A DNA stretch of 64,000 bases, from positions 3,032,126 through 3,096,125 of the forward strand of contig NZ_LR733215.1 in assembly GCF_902506435.1 (NCBI RefSeq). Direction: 5' to 3'. The translations under genes and the position numbers were made by a program. How positions within the stretch are numbered: the first letter of the stretch is position 1; each line of letters opens with the position of its first letter. Of the stretch, positions 57,789-64,000 are shown one piece after another. The stretch is from Nocardioides sp. AX2bis. Lineage in GTDB: Bacteria > Actinomycetota > Actinomycetes > Propionibacteriales > Nocardioidaceae. The notes under the pieces are model-generated. The model searched no databases and was not told where the DNA came from. It saw only the letters and a list, made by a program, of their open reading frames with translations.

Positions 57789-59021
57789 ATGAAGACCCGA
57801 CGCCTACTGGCCACGGCCGCCGTCGCCACCCTGGCCCTCACGGCCTGCAGCAGCAAGAGCACCGACAGCGCCGAGGGCGGCGCCGCGGCACCCGGCGTCA
57901 CCGACGACACCATCAGCCTCGGTGTCCTCACCGACCAGAGCGGGCCGTTCATCCAGCTCGGCACCGGCACCGTCGACGGCCACCAGATCTGGGCCGACGA
58001 GGTCAACGCCGCCGGCGGCATCTGCGGCCGCCAGATCGAGCTCGTGGTGCGCGACCACGGCTACCAGGCCGACGCCGGCGTGCTGGCCTACCAGGAGCTG
58101 CTGCCCGAGGTGCTCGGCTTCATGCAGATCCTGGGCTCGCCGGTCATCGCCGCGCTCGACCAGCAGCTGATCGACAACGAGACCACCTCGGTGGCGCTGT
58201 CGTGGTCGTCGTTCCTGCTCAAGAACCCCTACGTCGTCATCCCCGGCACCACCTACGACGTCGAGATGGTCAACGGCCTCTCCTACCTCCTCGAGCAGGG
58301 CGAGATCGCCGAGGGCGACACCGTCGGCTTCGTCTACCTCGAGGGCGAGTACGGCGAGAACGGGCTGCTGGGCGCGGAGTACTTCGCCGAGCAGCACGAC
58401 ATCACGCTCGAGGCCGTCAAGGTGCTGCCGACCGACACCGACCTCCGCAACGTGGTGACCGGCCTGCGCGGGGCCGACGTCTCCGCGATCGGCCTGACCA
58501 CGACGCCGTCGCAGACGCTGTCGGTGGCCACGGTCGCCGCCCAGCTGGGCCTCGACGTCCCGCTGGTGGGCAACAACCCGACCTTCGCCCCGGCCATCCT
58601 CACCGAGGACACCGCGGCCGCGCTCGAGAACTACTACCTCGTCGGCAGCGCGACGCCGTACAGCTCGGACGTGCCGAAGGCTGCCGAGGTCGCGACCGCC
58701 TACGAGGAGCTCGGCAAGTCCGAGCCCGCGAACGCCGGCATCCCCTACGGCTACGCCATCGGGGAGATCTGGGGCCAGGTGCTCGAGGCCTCCTGCGACG
58801 ACCTGACCCGCTCGGGCATCCAGGACGCCCTGGCCTCGAGCACCGACGTCACCACCGACGAGCTCGTCGCCGACCTCGACCTCACCTCCCCCGGCTCGCC
58901 GGCCACGCGTGAGGTCTACATCGCCACCGCCGACATCGACGCCGAGGGCGGCCTCACGCAGCAGGGCGACCTGTTCACCTCCCCCGACGCCGAGAGCTAC
59001 GTGGCGCCCGAGGAGCAGTGA
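57789..59021 (+). CDS. branched-chain-type ABC transporter substrate-binding lipoprotein
   Basis: 410 aa. Lipoprotein signal with lipobox LTAC at about residues 18-21 and a Ser/Glu/Gly-rich linker; then the type I periplasmic-binding fold starting DDTISLGVLTDQSGPFIQLG. GEYGENGLLGAEYFAEQHD and TTTPSQTLSVATVAAQLG are family features. Start ATG at 57789 follows GAAGAGG. Last gene of the importer operon; a strong hairpin follows. Ligand unknown; context with an acyl-CoA ligase suggests a carboxylic acid. Confidence 0.92.
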   Translation: MKTRRLLATAAVATLALTACSSKSTDSAEGGAAAPGVTDDTISLGVLTDQSGPFIQLGTGTVDGHQIWADEVNAAGGICGRQIELVVRDHGYQADAGVLAYQELLPEVLGFMQILGSPVIAALDQQLIDNETTSVALSWSSFLLKNPYVVIPGTTYDVEMVNGLSYLLEQGEIAEGDTVGFVYLEGEYGENGLLGAEYFAEQHDITLEAVKVLPTDTDLRNVVTGLRGADVSAIGLTTTPSQTLSVATVAAQLGLDVPLVGNNPTFAPAILTEDTAAALENYYLVGSATPYSSDVPKAAEVATAYEELGKSEPANAGIPYGYAIGEIWGQVLEASCDDLTRSGIQDALASSTDVTTDELVADLDLTSPGSPATREVYIATADIDAEGGLTQQGDLFTSPDAESYVAPEEQ

Positions 59022-59036
59022 CCCCAGCTCGACGAC

Positions 59037-59084
59037 GACGGGCCCGTCGCGGCCTCCGGTGACGGAGGTCGTGGCGGGCCCGTC
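59037..59084 (+). terminator. hairpin after the Liv-type operon
   Basis: Outer stem GACGGGCCCG/CGGGCCCGTC with an inner CGGCCTCC/GGAGGTCG helix. Ends the five-gene importer transcript. Confidence 0.65.
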
Positions 59085-59101
59085 CCGCGTCCGGGGCCGT
59101 C

Positions 59102-59107
59102 TAGGCT
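59102..59107 (+). promoter_or_regulatory. -10-like hexamer of the lipoprotein gene
   Basis: TAGGCT, 38 nt before the GTG at 59146. Confidence 0.35.
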
Positions 59108-59145
59108 CGCCCGCGACGCGCCCCCTCTCGGATCGGAACCACACC

Positions 59146-59613
59146 GTGCTGCTGAACCCCCGCACCCTGCTCGCGACCTCGGCCCTGCTGCTGCTCGCCT
59201 CCTGCGGCTCCGACGACGGATCCGCCTCCGACTCCTCCCCCGCGACGGAGGAGTCCTCGAGCGCCGCCCCGGTCGAGACCCCCAGCGCCCCCGACACCAG
59301 CCAGGTCGAGATCGACGCCGAGGTGTCCAAGGTCGAGGGCGAGGCGACGACGGTCGGCCTCGACGTGGCGCAGTACGCCATCGACCAGGGCTTCGTGAAC
59401 CCGAAGGACCAGGCCGACTTCGAGGCCAACGTCGACTACGACCGCAGCCTGCGGACCGGCAGCGAGGCCGGCTACGAGGTGATCGGCAAGACCTTCCGCA
59501 TCTGCGTCACCCGGGTCGTCGACGGTGAGCCGCTGGCGTGGGCGATCTACGACGGCAAGTCGGGCCGCTCCGAGGGCGAGGCCGGCGCGCCGACCGAGCC
59601 CTTCTGCCCCTGA
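59146..59613 (+). CDS. small lipoprotein of unknown function
   Basis: 155 aa. Signal peptide LLATSALLLLASCG with lipobox LASC, a Ser/Asp/Glu-rich linker to about residue 58, and a compact C-terminal domain with two cysteines (ICVTRVVDGE; EPFCP end) that could form a disulfide. I do not recognise the domain. It has its own hexamer and lies between two terminator-delimited units, so it is probably monocistronic. Confidence 0.72.
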   Translation: MLLNPRTLLATSALLLLASCGSDDGSASDSSPATEESSSAAPVETPSAPDTSQVEIDAEVSKVEGEATTVGLDVAQYAIDQGFVNPKDQADFEANVDYDRSLRTGSEAGYEVIGKTFRICVTRVVDGEPLAWAIYDGKSGRSEGEAGAPTEPFCP

Positions 59614-59663
59614 GTCACGAGCGGATCCTGCCGGGGTCACCCGCACGGTCGGGTGGTGCTGAT

Positions 59664-59669
59664 TAGCAT
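59664..59669 (+). promoter_or_regulatory. -10-like hexamer of katG, probable leaderless start
   Basis: TAGCAT, 6 nt before the katG ATG. Confidence 0.5.
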
Positions 59670-59675
59670 CCGGAC

Positions 59676-61946
59676 ATGACCCAGTACACCGAGTACGACG
59701 ACGTCCTCGCGGGGACGTGCCCCTTCGGCGGCCACACCATCGGCGGTGCCTACACCTCCAGCCCGACCCTGTCGGACTGGTACCCCAACCGCCTGCGCGT
59801 CGAGCAGCTGCACCGTGACGGCGCCGCCGCGAACCCGCTGAGCGACTTCGACTACGAGGCCGCCTTCAACACCATCGACCTCGCCGAGCTCAAGGCCGAC
59901 CTCCGGCACTTCATGACGACCTCGGTCTCGTGGTGGCCCTCGGACTACGGCAACTACGCACCGCAGATGATCCGGATGGCCTGGCACTCGGCCGGCACCT
60001 ACCGGATCGCCGACGGTCGCGGCGGCGCCGGCCAGGCGCTCCAGCGCTTCGCCCCGATCAACAGCTGGTGGGACAACGGCAACACCGACAAGTCGCGCCG
60101 CCTGCTGTGGCCGATCAAGAAGAAGTACGGCAACGCCCTCTCCTGGGCCGACCTGATGGTCCTTGCCGGCAACGTGGCGCTCGAGGTCATGGGCTTCCCG
60201 ACGACCGGGTTCGGCGGCGGTCGCCGCGACGCCTGGGAGGCCGACGACGGGACGTACTGGGGCCCGGAGTACATCGAGAACTCCAACCCCGAGTCGTACG
60301 ACGCCATGGTGATGCGCAGCCAGCGCTGGACCGGCGAGCCCGGTGACAGCGACTACGAGCTCGAGCAGCCGCTCGCCGCCTCGCACCAGGCGCTGATCTA
60401 CGTCAACCCCGAGGGTCCGAACGAGAACGGGATCCCCGAGGAGTCCGCCGTCGACATCCGCATCACCTTCGGGCGGATGGCGATGAACGACGAGGAGACC
60501 GTCGCGCTCATCGCCGGCGGCCACGCCTTCGGCAAGAGCCACGGCAAGGTCGCCGCGGACAAGATCGGCGCCCCGCCGGAGATCGCCCCCATGGAGGCCA
60601 TGGGCATGGGCTGGAACAACCCCGAGGGCAAGGGCTTCGCCGAGTACACGATGACCAACGGCATCGAGGGCGCCTGGACGCCGGACCCCACGCAGTGGGA
60701 CAACTCCTACCTCGAGAACCTCTTCGCCTACGAGTGGGAGAAGATCGAGAACCCCGACACCGGCGCCACCCAGTGGAAGCCGATCGACGCGAGCGCGCCG
60801 AAGACCCCCGACGCGCACCTCGAGGGCGTCGAGCACGAGCTGATGATGATGACCAGCGACATCGCGCTCAAGGTGGACCCGGTCTACCGCGAGATCTGCC
60901 TGCGCTTCCGCGACGACTTCGACTACTTCACGCAGGAGTTCTCGAAGGCCTGGTACAAGCTGACCCACCGTGACATGGGCCCGAAGTCGCGCTACCTCGG
61001 GCCCGAGGTCGCCGAGGAGGACTTCATCTGGCAGGACCCGCTGCCCGTCGCGCAGCACCCGGTCGTCGGCGACGAGGGGATCGGCCGGCTCAAGCAGGCC
61101 ATCCTCGACTCCGGCCTCACGGTCTCCGACCTGGCCTACACCGCGTTCTCCGCGGCCGTGACCTACCGCGACACCGACAAGCGCGGTGGCGCCAACGGCG
61201 CCCGCCTCGCCCTCGCGCCGCAGAAGGACTGGGCCGTCAACCGCCGCACCGTCGACGTCGTCGCCCGCCTGCGCGGCGTCATGGCCGACTTCAACACCGG
61301 CACCGAGAAGGTCAGCCTGGCCGACCTGATCGTGCTCGGTGGGTGCGTCGCGGTCGAGCAGGCCGCCCGGGCGGCCGGCGAGGACGTGTCCGTCCCCTTC
61401 ACCCCGGGCCGCGTGGACGCCACCGACGAGCAGACCGACATCCGGCAGTTCCAGTGGCTCGCCCCGGTCGTCGACGGGTTCCGCAACTTCGTCATGGACG
61501 ACTTCGCCACGGTCGCGCCCAAGGTCTCCCCCGAGCAGATGTTCCTCGACCGGGCCGGGCTGCTGAGCCTGTCCGCCCCGGAGTGGGTCGCCCTCACCGG
61601 TGGCATGCGGGTGCTCGGGTGCAACCACGACGGGTCCGACCACGGCGTCTTCACCGACCGGGTCGGTGTGCTGTCGACGGACTTCTTCGACAACCTGACG
61701 AGCACCGACTACGAGTGGAGCAAGGCCGACGAGGCCGGGCTGTCGTTCACCCTCGACGACCGCGGGACCGGCCAGCCGGTCTTCCGCGCCACCCGTAACG
61801 ACCTGGTCTTCGGCTCCAACTCCCAGCTGCGCGCCGTGGCCGAGGTGTACGCCGCCAGCGACGGCCAGTCGCGGTTCGTGCGCGACTTCGTCGCCGTGTG
61901 GGACAAGGTGATGATGGCCGACCGGTACGACGTCAAGCCCGGCTGA
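59676..61946 (+). CDS. katG: bifunctional catalase-peroxidase
   Basis: Decomposes hydrogen peroxide and has peroxidase activity; cytoplasmic haem enzyme of 756 aa, two tandem peroxidase domains as usual. Distal triad R100, W103, H104 ([12 protein letters not shown]); proximal histidine in [12 protein letters not shown] at about 282; the tyrosine of the Met-Tyr-Trp adduct lies in [11 protein letters not shown]. No furA-type regulator precedes it, unlike in mycobacteria and Streptomyces, so control must be elsewhere. The leaderless hexamer fixes the start. Confidence 0.96.
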   Translation: MTQYTEYDDVLAGTCPFGGHTIGGAYTSSPTLSDWYPNRLRVEQLHRDGAAANPLSDFDYEAAFNTIDLAELKADLRHFMTTSVSWWPSDYGNYAPQMIRMAWHSAGTYRIADGRGGAGQALQRFAPINSWWDNGNTDKSRRLLWPIKKKYGNALSWADLMVLAGNVALEVMGFPTTGFGGGRRDAWEADDGTYWGPEYIENSNPESYDAMVMRSQRWTGEPGDSDYELEQPLAASHQALIYVNPEGPNENGIPEESAVDIRITFGRMAMNDEETVALIAGGHAFGKSHGKVAADKIGAPPEIAPMEAMGMGWNNPEGKGFAEYTMTNGIEGAWTPDPTQWDNSYLENLFAYEWEKIENPDTGATQWKPIDASAPKTPDAHLEGVEHELMMMTSDIALKVDPVYREICLRFRDDFDYFTQEFSKAWYKLTHRDMGPKSRYLGPEVAEEDFIWQDPLPVAQHPVVGDEGIGRLKQAILDSGLTVSDLAYTAFSAAVTYRDTDKRGGANGARLALAPQKDWAVNRRTVDVVARLRGVMADFNTGTEKVSLADLIVLGGCVAVEQAARAAGEDVSVPFTPGRVDATDEQTDIRQFQWLAPVVDGFRNFVMDDFATVAPKVSPEQMFLDRAGLLSLSAPEWVALTGGMRVLGCNHDGSDHGVFTDRVGVLSTDFFDNLTSTDYEWSKADEAGLSFTLDDRGTGQPVFRATRNDLVFGSNSQLRAVAEVYAASDGQSRFVRDFVAVWDKVMMADRYDVKPG

Positions 61947-61965
61947 CGTACCCCTCGTCCCTCTC

Positions 61966-62002
61966 GGAGCCCCCGTCCCGCCTCGTGCGGGGCGGGGGCT
62001 CC
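61966..62002. terminator. hairpin between convergent katG and VOC genes
   Basis: GGAGCCCCCG pairs with CGGGGGCTCC, with an inner TCCCGC/GCGGGG extension; 20 nt past the katG stop. Confidence 0.65.
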
Positions 62003-62035
62003 GTCGTGCCCGGTCTCGGGCACGGTCGTGCCCGG

Positions 62036-62404
62036 TCAGGCGCGGTCGTGGAGGGTGACGTGGTAGCCGTCGGGGTCGGCGAAGGTGAACGTCCGGCCGA
62101 ACGGGCCGTCGACCGGGGCGGCCACGATCCTGTGCCCGTCCGCGTCGAGCGCGTCGTGGATGGCCTGGACGTCGGTGGCGTGCAGCCAGATCGCGGCGCC
62201 GATGCCGGGCCGGCTCGCGCCGTCGAGGTCGGTGCCGGGCACGACCTCGCGCAGCGCGAACGCGATCGGCGTGGTCCCGAACACGACGGCGTGCGGAGGT
62301 CCGGCCGGGGAGCGGACCAGACCGAGGTAGTGCTCGTAGAACGCCTGCGAGGCGACGAGGTCGCGGGCTTGGAGCGAGACGAAGTCGGGGCCGGTGACGG
62401 GCAT
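62036..62404 (-). CDS. VOC (glyoxalase/bleomycin-resistance) family protein
   Basis: 122 aa, single VOC module: DFVSLQARDLVASQAFYEHY at the start, AAIWLHATDVQAIHDAL in the middle and FTFADPDGYHVTLHD at the end with a metal-binding His/Glu-type position. Such proteins are isomerases, dioxygenases or antibiotic-binding proteins; the function here is unknown. Divergent from a MarR gene across a 62-nt region with two palindromic operators, so it is very probably the MarR target. Confidence 0.88.
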   Translation of the reverse strand: MPVTGPDFVSLQARDLVASQAFYEHYLGLVRSPAGPPHAVVFGTTPIAFALREVVPGTDLDGASRPGIGAAIWLHATDVQAIHDALDADGHRIVAAPVDGPFGRTFTFADPDGYHVTLHDRA

Positions 62405-62424
62405 GGGGTGCTCCTTCGGTTTCG

Positions 62425-62440
62425 TGTCAGGTTCCTGACA
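62425..62440. promoter_or_regulatory. MarR operator 1
   Basis: Perfect inverted repeat TGTCAGG-TT-CCTGACA, 20 nt before the VOC start codon. Confidence 0.8.
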
Positions 62441-62451
62441 TCCAGAACGTA

Positions 62452-62467
62452 TGTCAGGATGCTGACA
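62452..62467. promoter_or_regulatory. MarR operator 2
   Basis: TGTCAG-GATG-CTGACA, whose last base is the A of the marR ATG. 27 nt centre to centre from operator 1. Confidence 0.8.
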
Positions 62468-62922
62468 TGAGTCAAGACGGCGCCGGCATCGACCTCCAGA
62501 CGTCCCTCGGCTACCTCCTCAAGCAGGCATCGAGCGCGCTCCGCGCCTCGATGGAGGAGGCGCTCCGGCCGCTCGACATGACCGTGACGCACTACTCCTG
62601 CCTCGAGCTGCTGGCCCAGCGGCCCGGCCTGTCCAGCTCGGAGCTCGCCCGGGGCGCGTTCGTGACCCGCCAGTCGATGAACGCGTTGCTGCAGACCCTG
62701 GAGCGGGACGGCCAGGTGACCAGGCCGGCCGAGGCGCCGGTCGGCAAGGCCCTCCCCGCCCAGCTCACCGCTCGCGGACGGCGGGACCTGGCGGAGGCGA
62801 CCGCCGCGGTCCGGGCCGTCGAGGACAGGATGCTGACCGGCCTGAGCGACACCGAGCGGTCGGCCGCGCGCGGGGTCCTGCGGAGCATGGTCGCGTCGCT
62901 CCAGACCCCTCCTCCACCGTAG
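62467..62922 (+). CDS. MarR family transcriptional regulator
   Basis: 151 aa winged-helix repressor. LELLAQRPGLSSSELARGAF then VTRQSMNALLQTLERDGQVT is the DNA-binding core; flanking helices form the dimer. MarR proteins release DNA on binding phenolic ligands or oxidation; there is no cysteine pair of the OhrR type (the single visible Cys is in YSCLELL). An operator overlaps its start codon, implying autorepression together with the VOC gene. Confidence 0.92.
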   Translation: MSQDGAGIDLQTSLGYLLKQASSALRASMEEALRPLDMTVTHYSCLELLAQRPGLSSSELARGAFVTRQSMNALLQTLERDGQVTRPAEAPVGKALPAQLTARGRRDLAEATAAVRAVEDRMLTGLSDTERSAARGVLRSMVASLQTPPPP

Positions 62923-62947
62923 GACGAGGAGCGGGCGGAAACCCGCC

Positions 62948-63146
62948 GGTGGTCGAGGAGCGAGCGAAGCGAGCGTCACGAGACCGGTCGCGGCGGGTCG
63001 AGGAGCGAGCGGAAACCCCCGGTGGTCGAGGAGCGAGCGAAGCGAGCGTCACGAGACCAGTCGCGGCGGGTCGAAGAGCGAGCAGAAACCCCCGGTGGTC
63101 GAGGAGCGAGCGAAGCGAGCGTCACGAGACCGGTCGCGGTGGGTCG
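62948..63146 (+). repeat. tandem array of repeat family B, exact 73-bp period
   Basis: Three copies begin at 62948, 63021 and 63094 with GGTGGTCGAGGAGCGAGCG, each followed by AAGCGAGCGTCACGAGACC and a short GTCGCGGCGGGTCG linker containing a partial GTCGAGGAGCGAGC. It fills the gap between marR and the FMN reductase gene. Relative to the 50360 copy, the central C is A. Confidence 0.92.
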
Positions 63147-63162
63147 CTCCACGCCATCGAGC

Positions 63163-63726
63163 TCAGCCGGTGCCGCGCACCTTCGCGGTGAGGTCGGCGA
63201 GCTGGTCCAGCAGCGTCGACAGCTCGGTCGCGCGCCGCTCGAGCGGGGCCAGCCCTGCGCCGTCGAAGTCCGTGAACAGCGACATCGCCACCTGCTGGCG
63301 TACGTCGAGCATCTGGAAGTTGGCCACGATGGACCGCCAGTGCTCGACGCACCGCACCCCGCCGTCGGCGCCGTAGGAGACGAACCCGATCGTCTTGCCG
63401 ACCCACTCCGGGCCCAGGCTGTCGACGGCGTTCTTCAGCGCTCCCGGGACGCCGTGGTTGTACTCCGGGGTCACCATGACGAAGCCGTCGCAGGCGTCGA
63501 TCGCGCGGCTCCAGGCAGCGACGCCCGGCGAGTCGTAGGACCGGTTCGCCGCCATCGGCAGCGTCTCGGTGGTGAGCAGCGGGACGTCGAAGGCGCGGAG
63601 GTCGACCAGCTCCGCGTCGAGGTCGTCGCGCCCGGCCGCGGCGTCGTGCACCCACTGCGCCACTGCTCCGGCCCGGCGGCCCTCCCTGACGGACCCGATG
63701 ATGATGCCGATCTTCATGGTGCTCAC
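63163..63726 (-). CDS. NADPH-dependent FMN reductase-like protein
   Basis: 187 aa flavodoxin-like fold. Phosphate-binding loop IGIIIGSVREGRRAG at the N-terminus and the conserved VTPEYNHGVPGALKNAVDSL segment of the Yief/azoreductase group. It reduces FMN, quinones or azo compounds with NADPH. The GTG at 63726 overlaps the upstream stop (GTGA); an ATG three codons in is an alternative. Convergent with marR across the 73-bp repeat array. Confidence 0.9.
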   Translation of the reverse strand: MSTMKIGIIIGSVREGRRAGAVAQWVHDAAAGRDDLDAELVDLRAFDVPLLTTETLPMAANRSYDSPGVAAWSRAIDACDGFVMVTPEYNHGVPGALKNAVDSLGPEWVGKTIGFVSYGADGGVRCVEHWRSIVANFQMLDVRQQVAMSLFTDFDGAGLAPLERRATELSTLLDQLADLTAKVRGTG

Positions 63727-64000
63727 GTCTCGATGCTCGGGTAGGGCAGCCCCAGGTGGGCGAGCTGGCGGGCGTAGTCGAGCTGCATCCCCAGGGGTTC
63801 GTCCCAGTCACGCTCGAACATCGCGATCCAGAGCGTGAGCGTGAGGAAGGGGTGGGCCCCGAGGCCGAAGAGCGTGACGTGGTCGTGGGCCTCCAGGGCG
63901 GTGCGCTCCTCGTCGGTGAAGGACAGCCAGGTGGTGTCCTCGGCCGGGATCGACCCGAGGACCCGGTTCGCCCGCTCCCGCTCCCACCAGGCCACGGTCG
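63723..64000 (-). CDS. hypothetical protein, possibly truncated at window edge
   Basis: At least 90 residues if it starts at the GTG at 63995; the frame stays open to the window edge, so the true start may lie beyond. Sequence WWERERANRVLGSI and GAHPFLTLTLWIAMFERDWD is not of a family I can name with confidence. Four-nt overlap with the FMN reductase gene suggests a common transcript. Confidence 0.65.
   Translation of the reverse strand, partial: TVAWWERERANRVLGSIPAEDTTWLSFTDEERTALEAHDHVTLFGLGAHPFLTLTLWIAMFERDWDEPLGMQLDYARQLAHLGLPYPSIET

Noticed and set aside
62948..63146. Tandem repeats considered as a CRISPR array (also 50242-50360)
   Set aside because: The repeated sequence includes the supposed spacers, periods are 73 and 30 bp without variable segments, and no cas gene is present.

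Overview
The window is a single stretch of high-GC chromosome from an actinobacterium, most likely a member of the Nocardioidaceae (Nocardioides-like). This is inferred from GC-rich codon use, many GTG (and some TTG) starts, tight 4-nt gene overlaps and the family mix (DUF1707, several Asp23-like proteins, an RpfA/APF-like hydrolase, a PIN-PhoH protein, RNase J, GlsA-STAS). I saw no rRNA, tRNA, CRISPR array, prophage or insertion sequence. The coordinate frame starts inside a sugar ABC permease gene and ends inside a hypothetical gene.

Layout. 1-3019: sugar ABC importer (two permeases and a MalK/UgpC-type ATPase). 3077-5744: DUF1707 protein, exported sulfatase, small acidic protein. 5866-9433: glycine-betaine/choline (OpuC/ProU-type) importer operon. 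9609-12342: one-TM protein, fumarase C, methyltransferase. 12404-17130: an envelope-stress-like locus in which an ECF sigma factor with an Asp23-like partner faces a seven-gene Asp23/AmaP operon that includes a tiny protein with a DnaJ-like HPD motif. 17284-24208: transglycosylase, PIN-PhoH ATPase, RTX-type secreted protein, MpaB-type oxygenase, P450 and MFS exporter. 24303-29886: glutaminase-STAS, SRPBCC protein, FAD oxidoreductase, PTS fructose IIBC and a GntR regulator. 29924-31869: CoA-transferase and enoyl-CoA-hydratase-like genes behind a GntR operator. 31991-38718: a glyoxylate/2-hydroxyacid module (FAD/Fe-S dehydrogenase, aminotransferase, carboxylate permease, IclR regulator) with a shared palindromic operator. 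38824-48644: alcohol dehydrogenase, glycosyltransferase-pyruvyltransferase pair, EEP-family protein, RNase J, spermidine-synthase-like protein, MerR regulator and RF3. 48715-59613: SulP transporter, then an acyl-CoA ligase, AhpD-like protein, GAF-LuxR regulator and complete Liv-type ABC importer, followed by a lipoprotein. 59676-64000: KatG, a VOC/MarR divergent pair with twin operators, FMN reductase and a partial gene.

Two cross-cutting patterns stand out. First, about ten genes have a TAGNNT -10-like hexamer only 5-9 nt upstream of the start codon and no Shine-Dalgarno, the signature of leaderless mRNAs; this settles several start sites. Second, there are two dispersed repeat families. One is built from 22-bp units with variable copy number (12333, 19532, 31885). 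The other is a 40-bp element found as an inverted pair around a 47-nt perfect hairpin (50360-50613) and as a 73-bp tandem array (62948-63146).

All functional calls come from reading motifs and recalled family knowledge; no database search was run.
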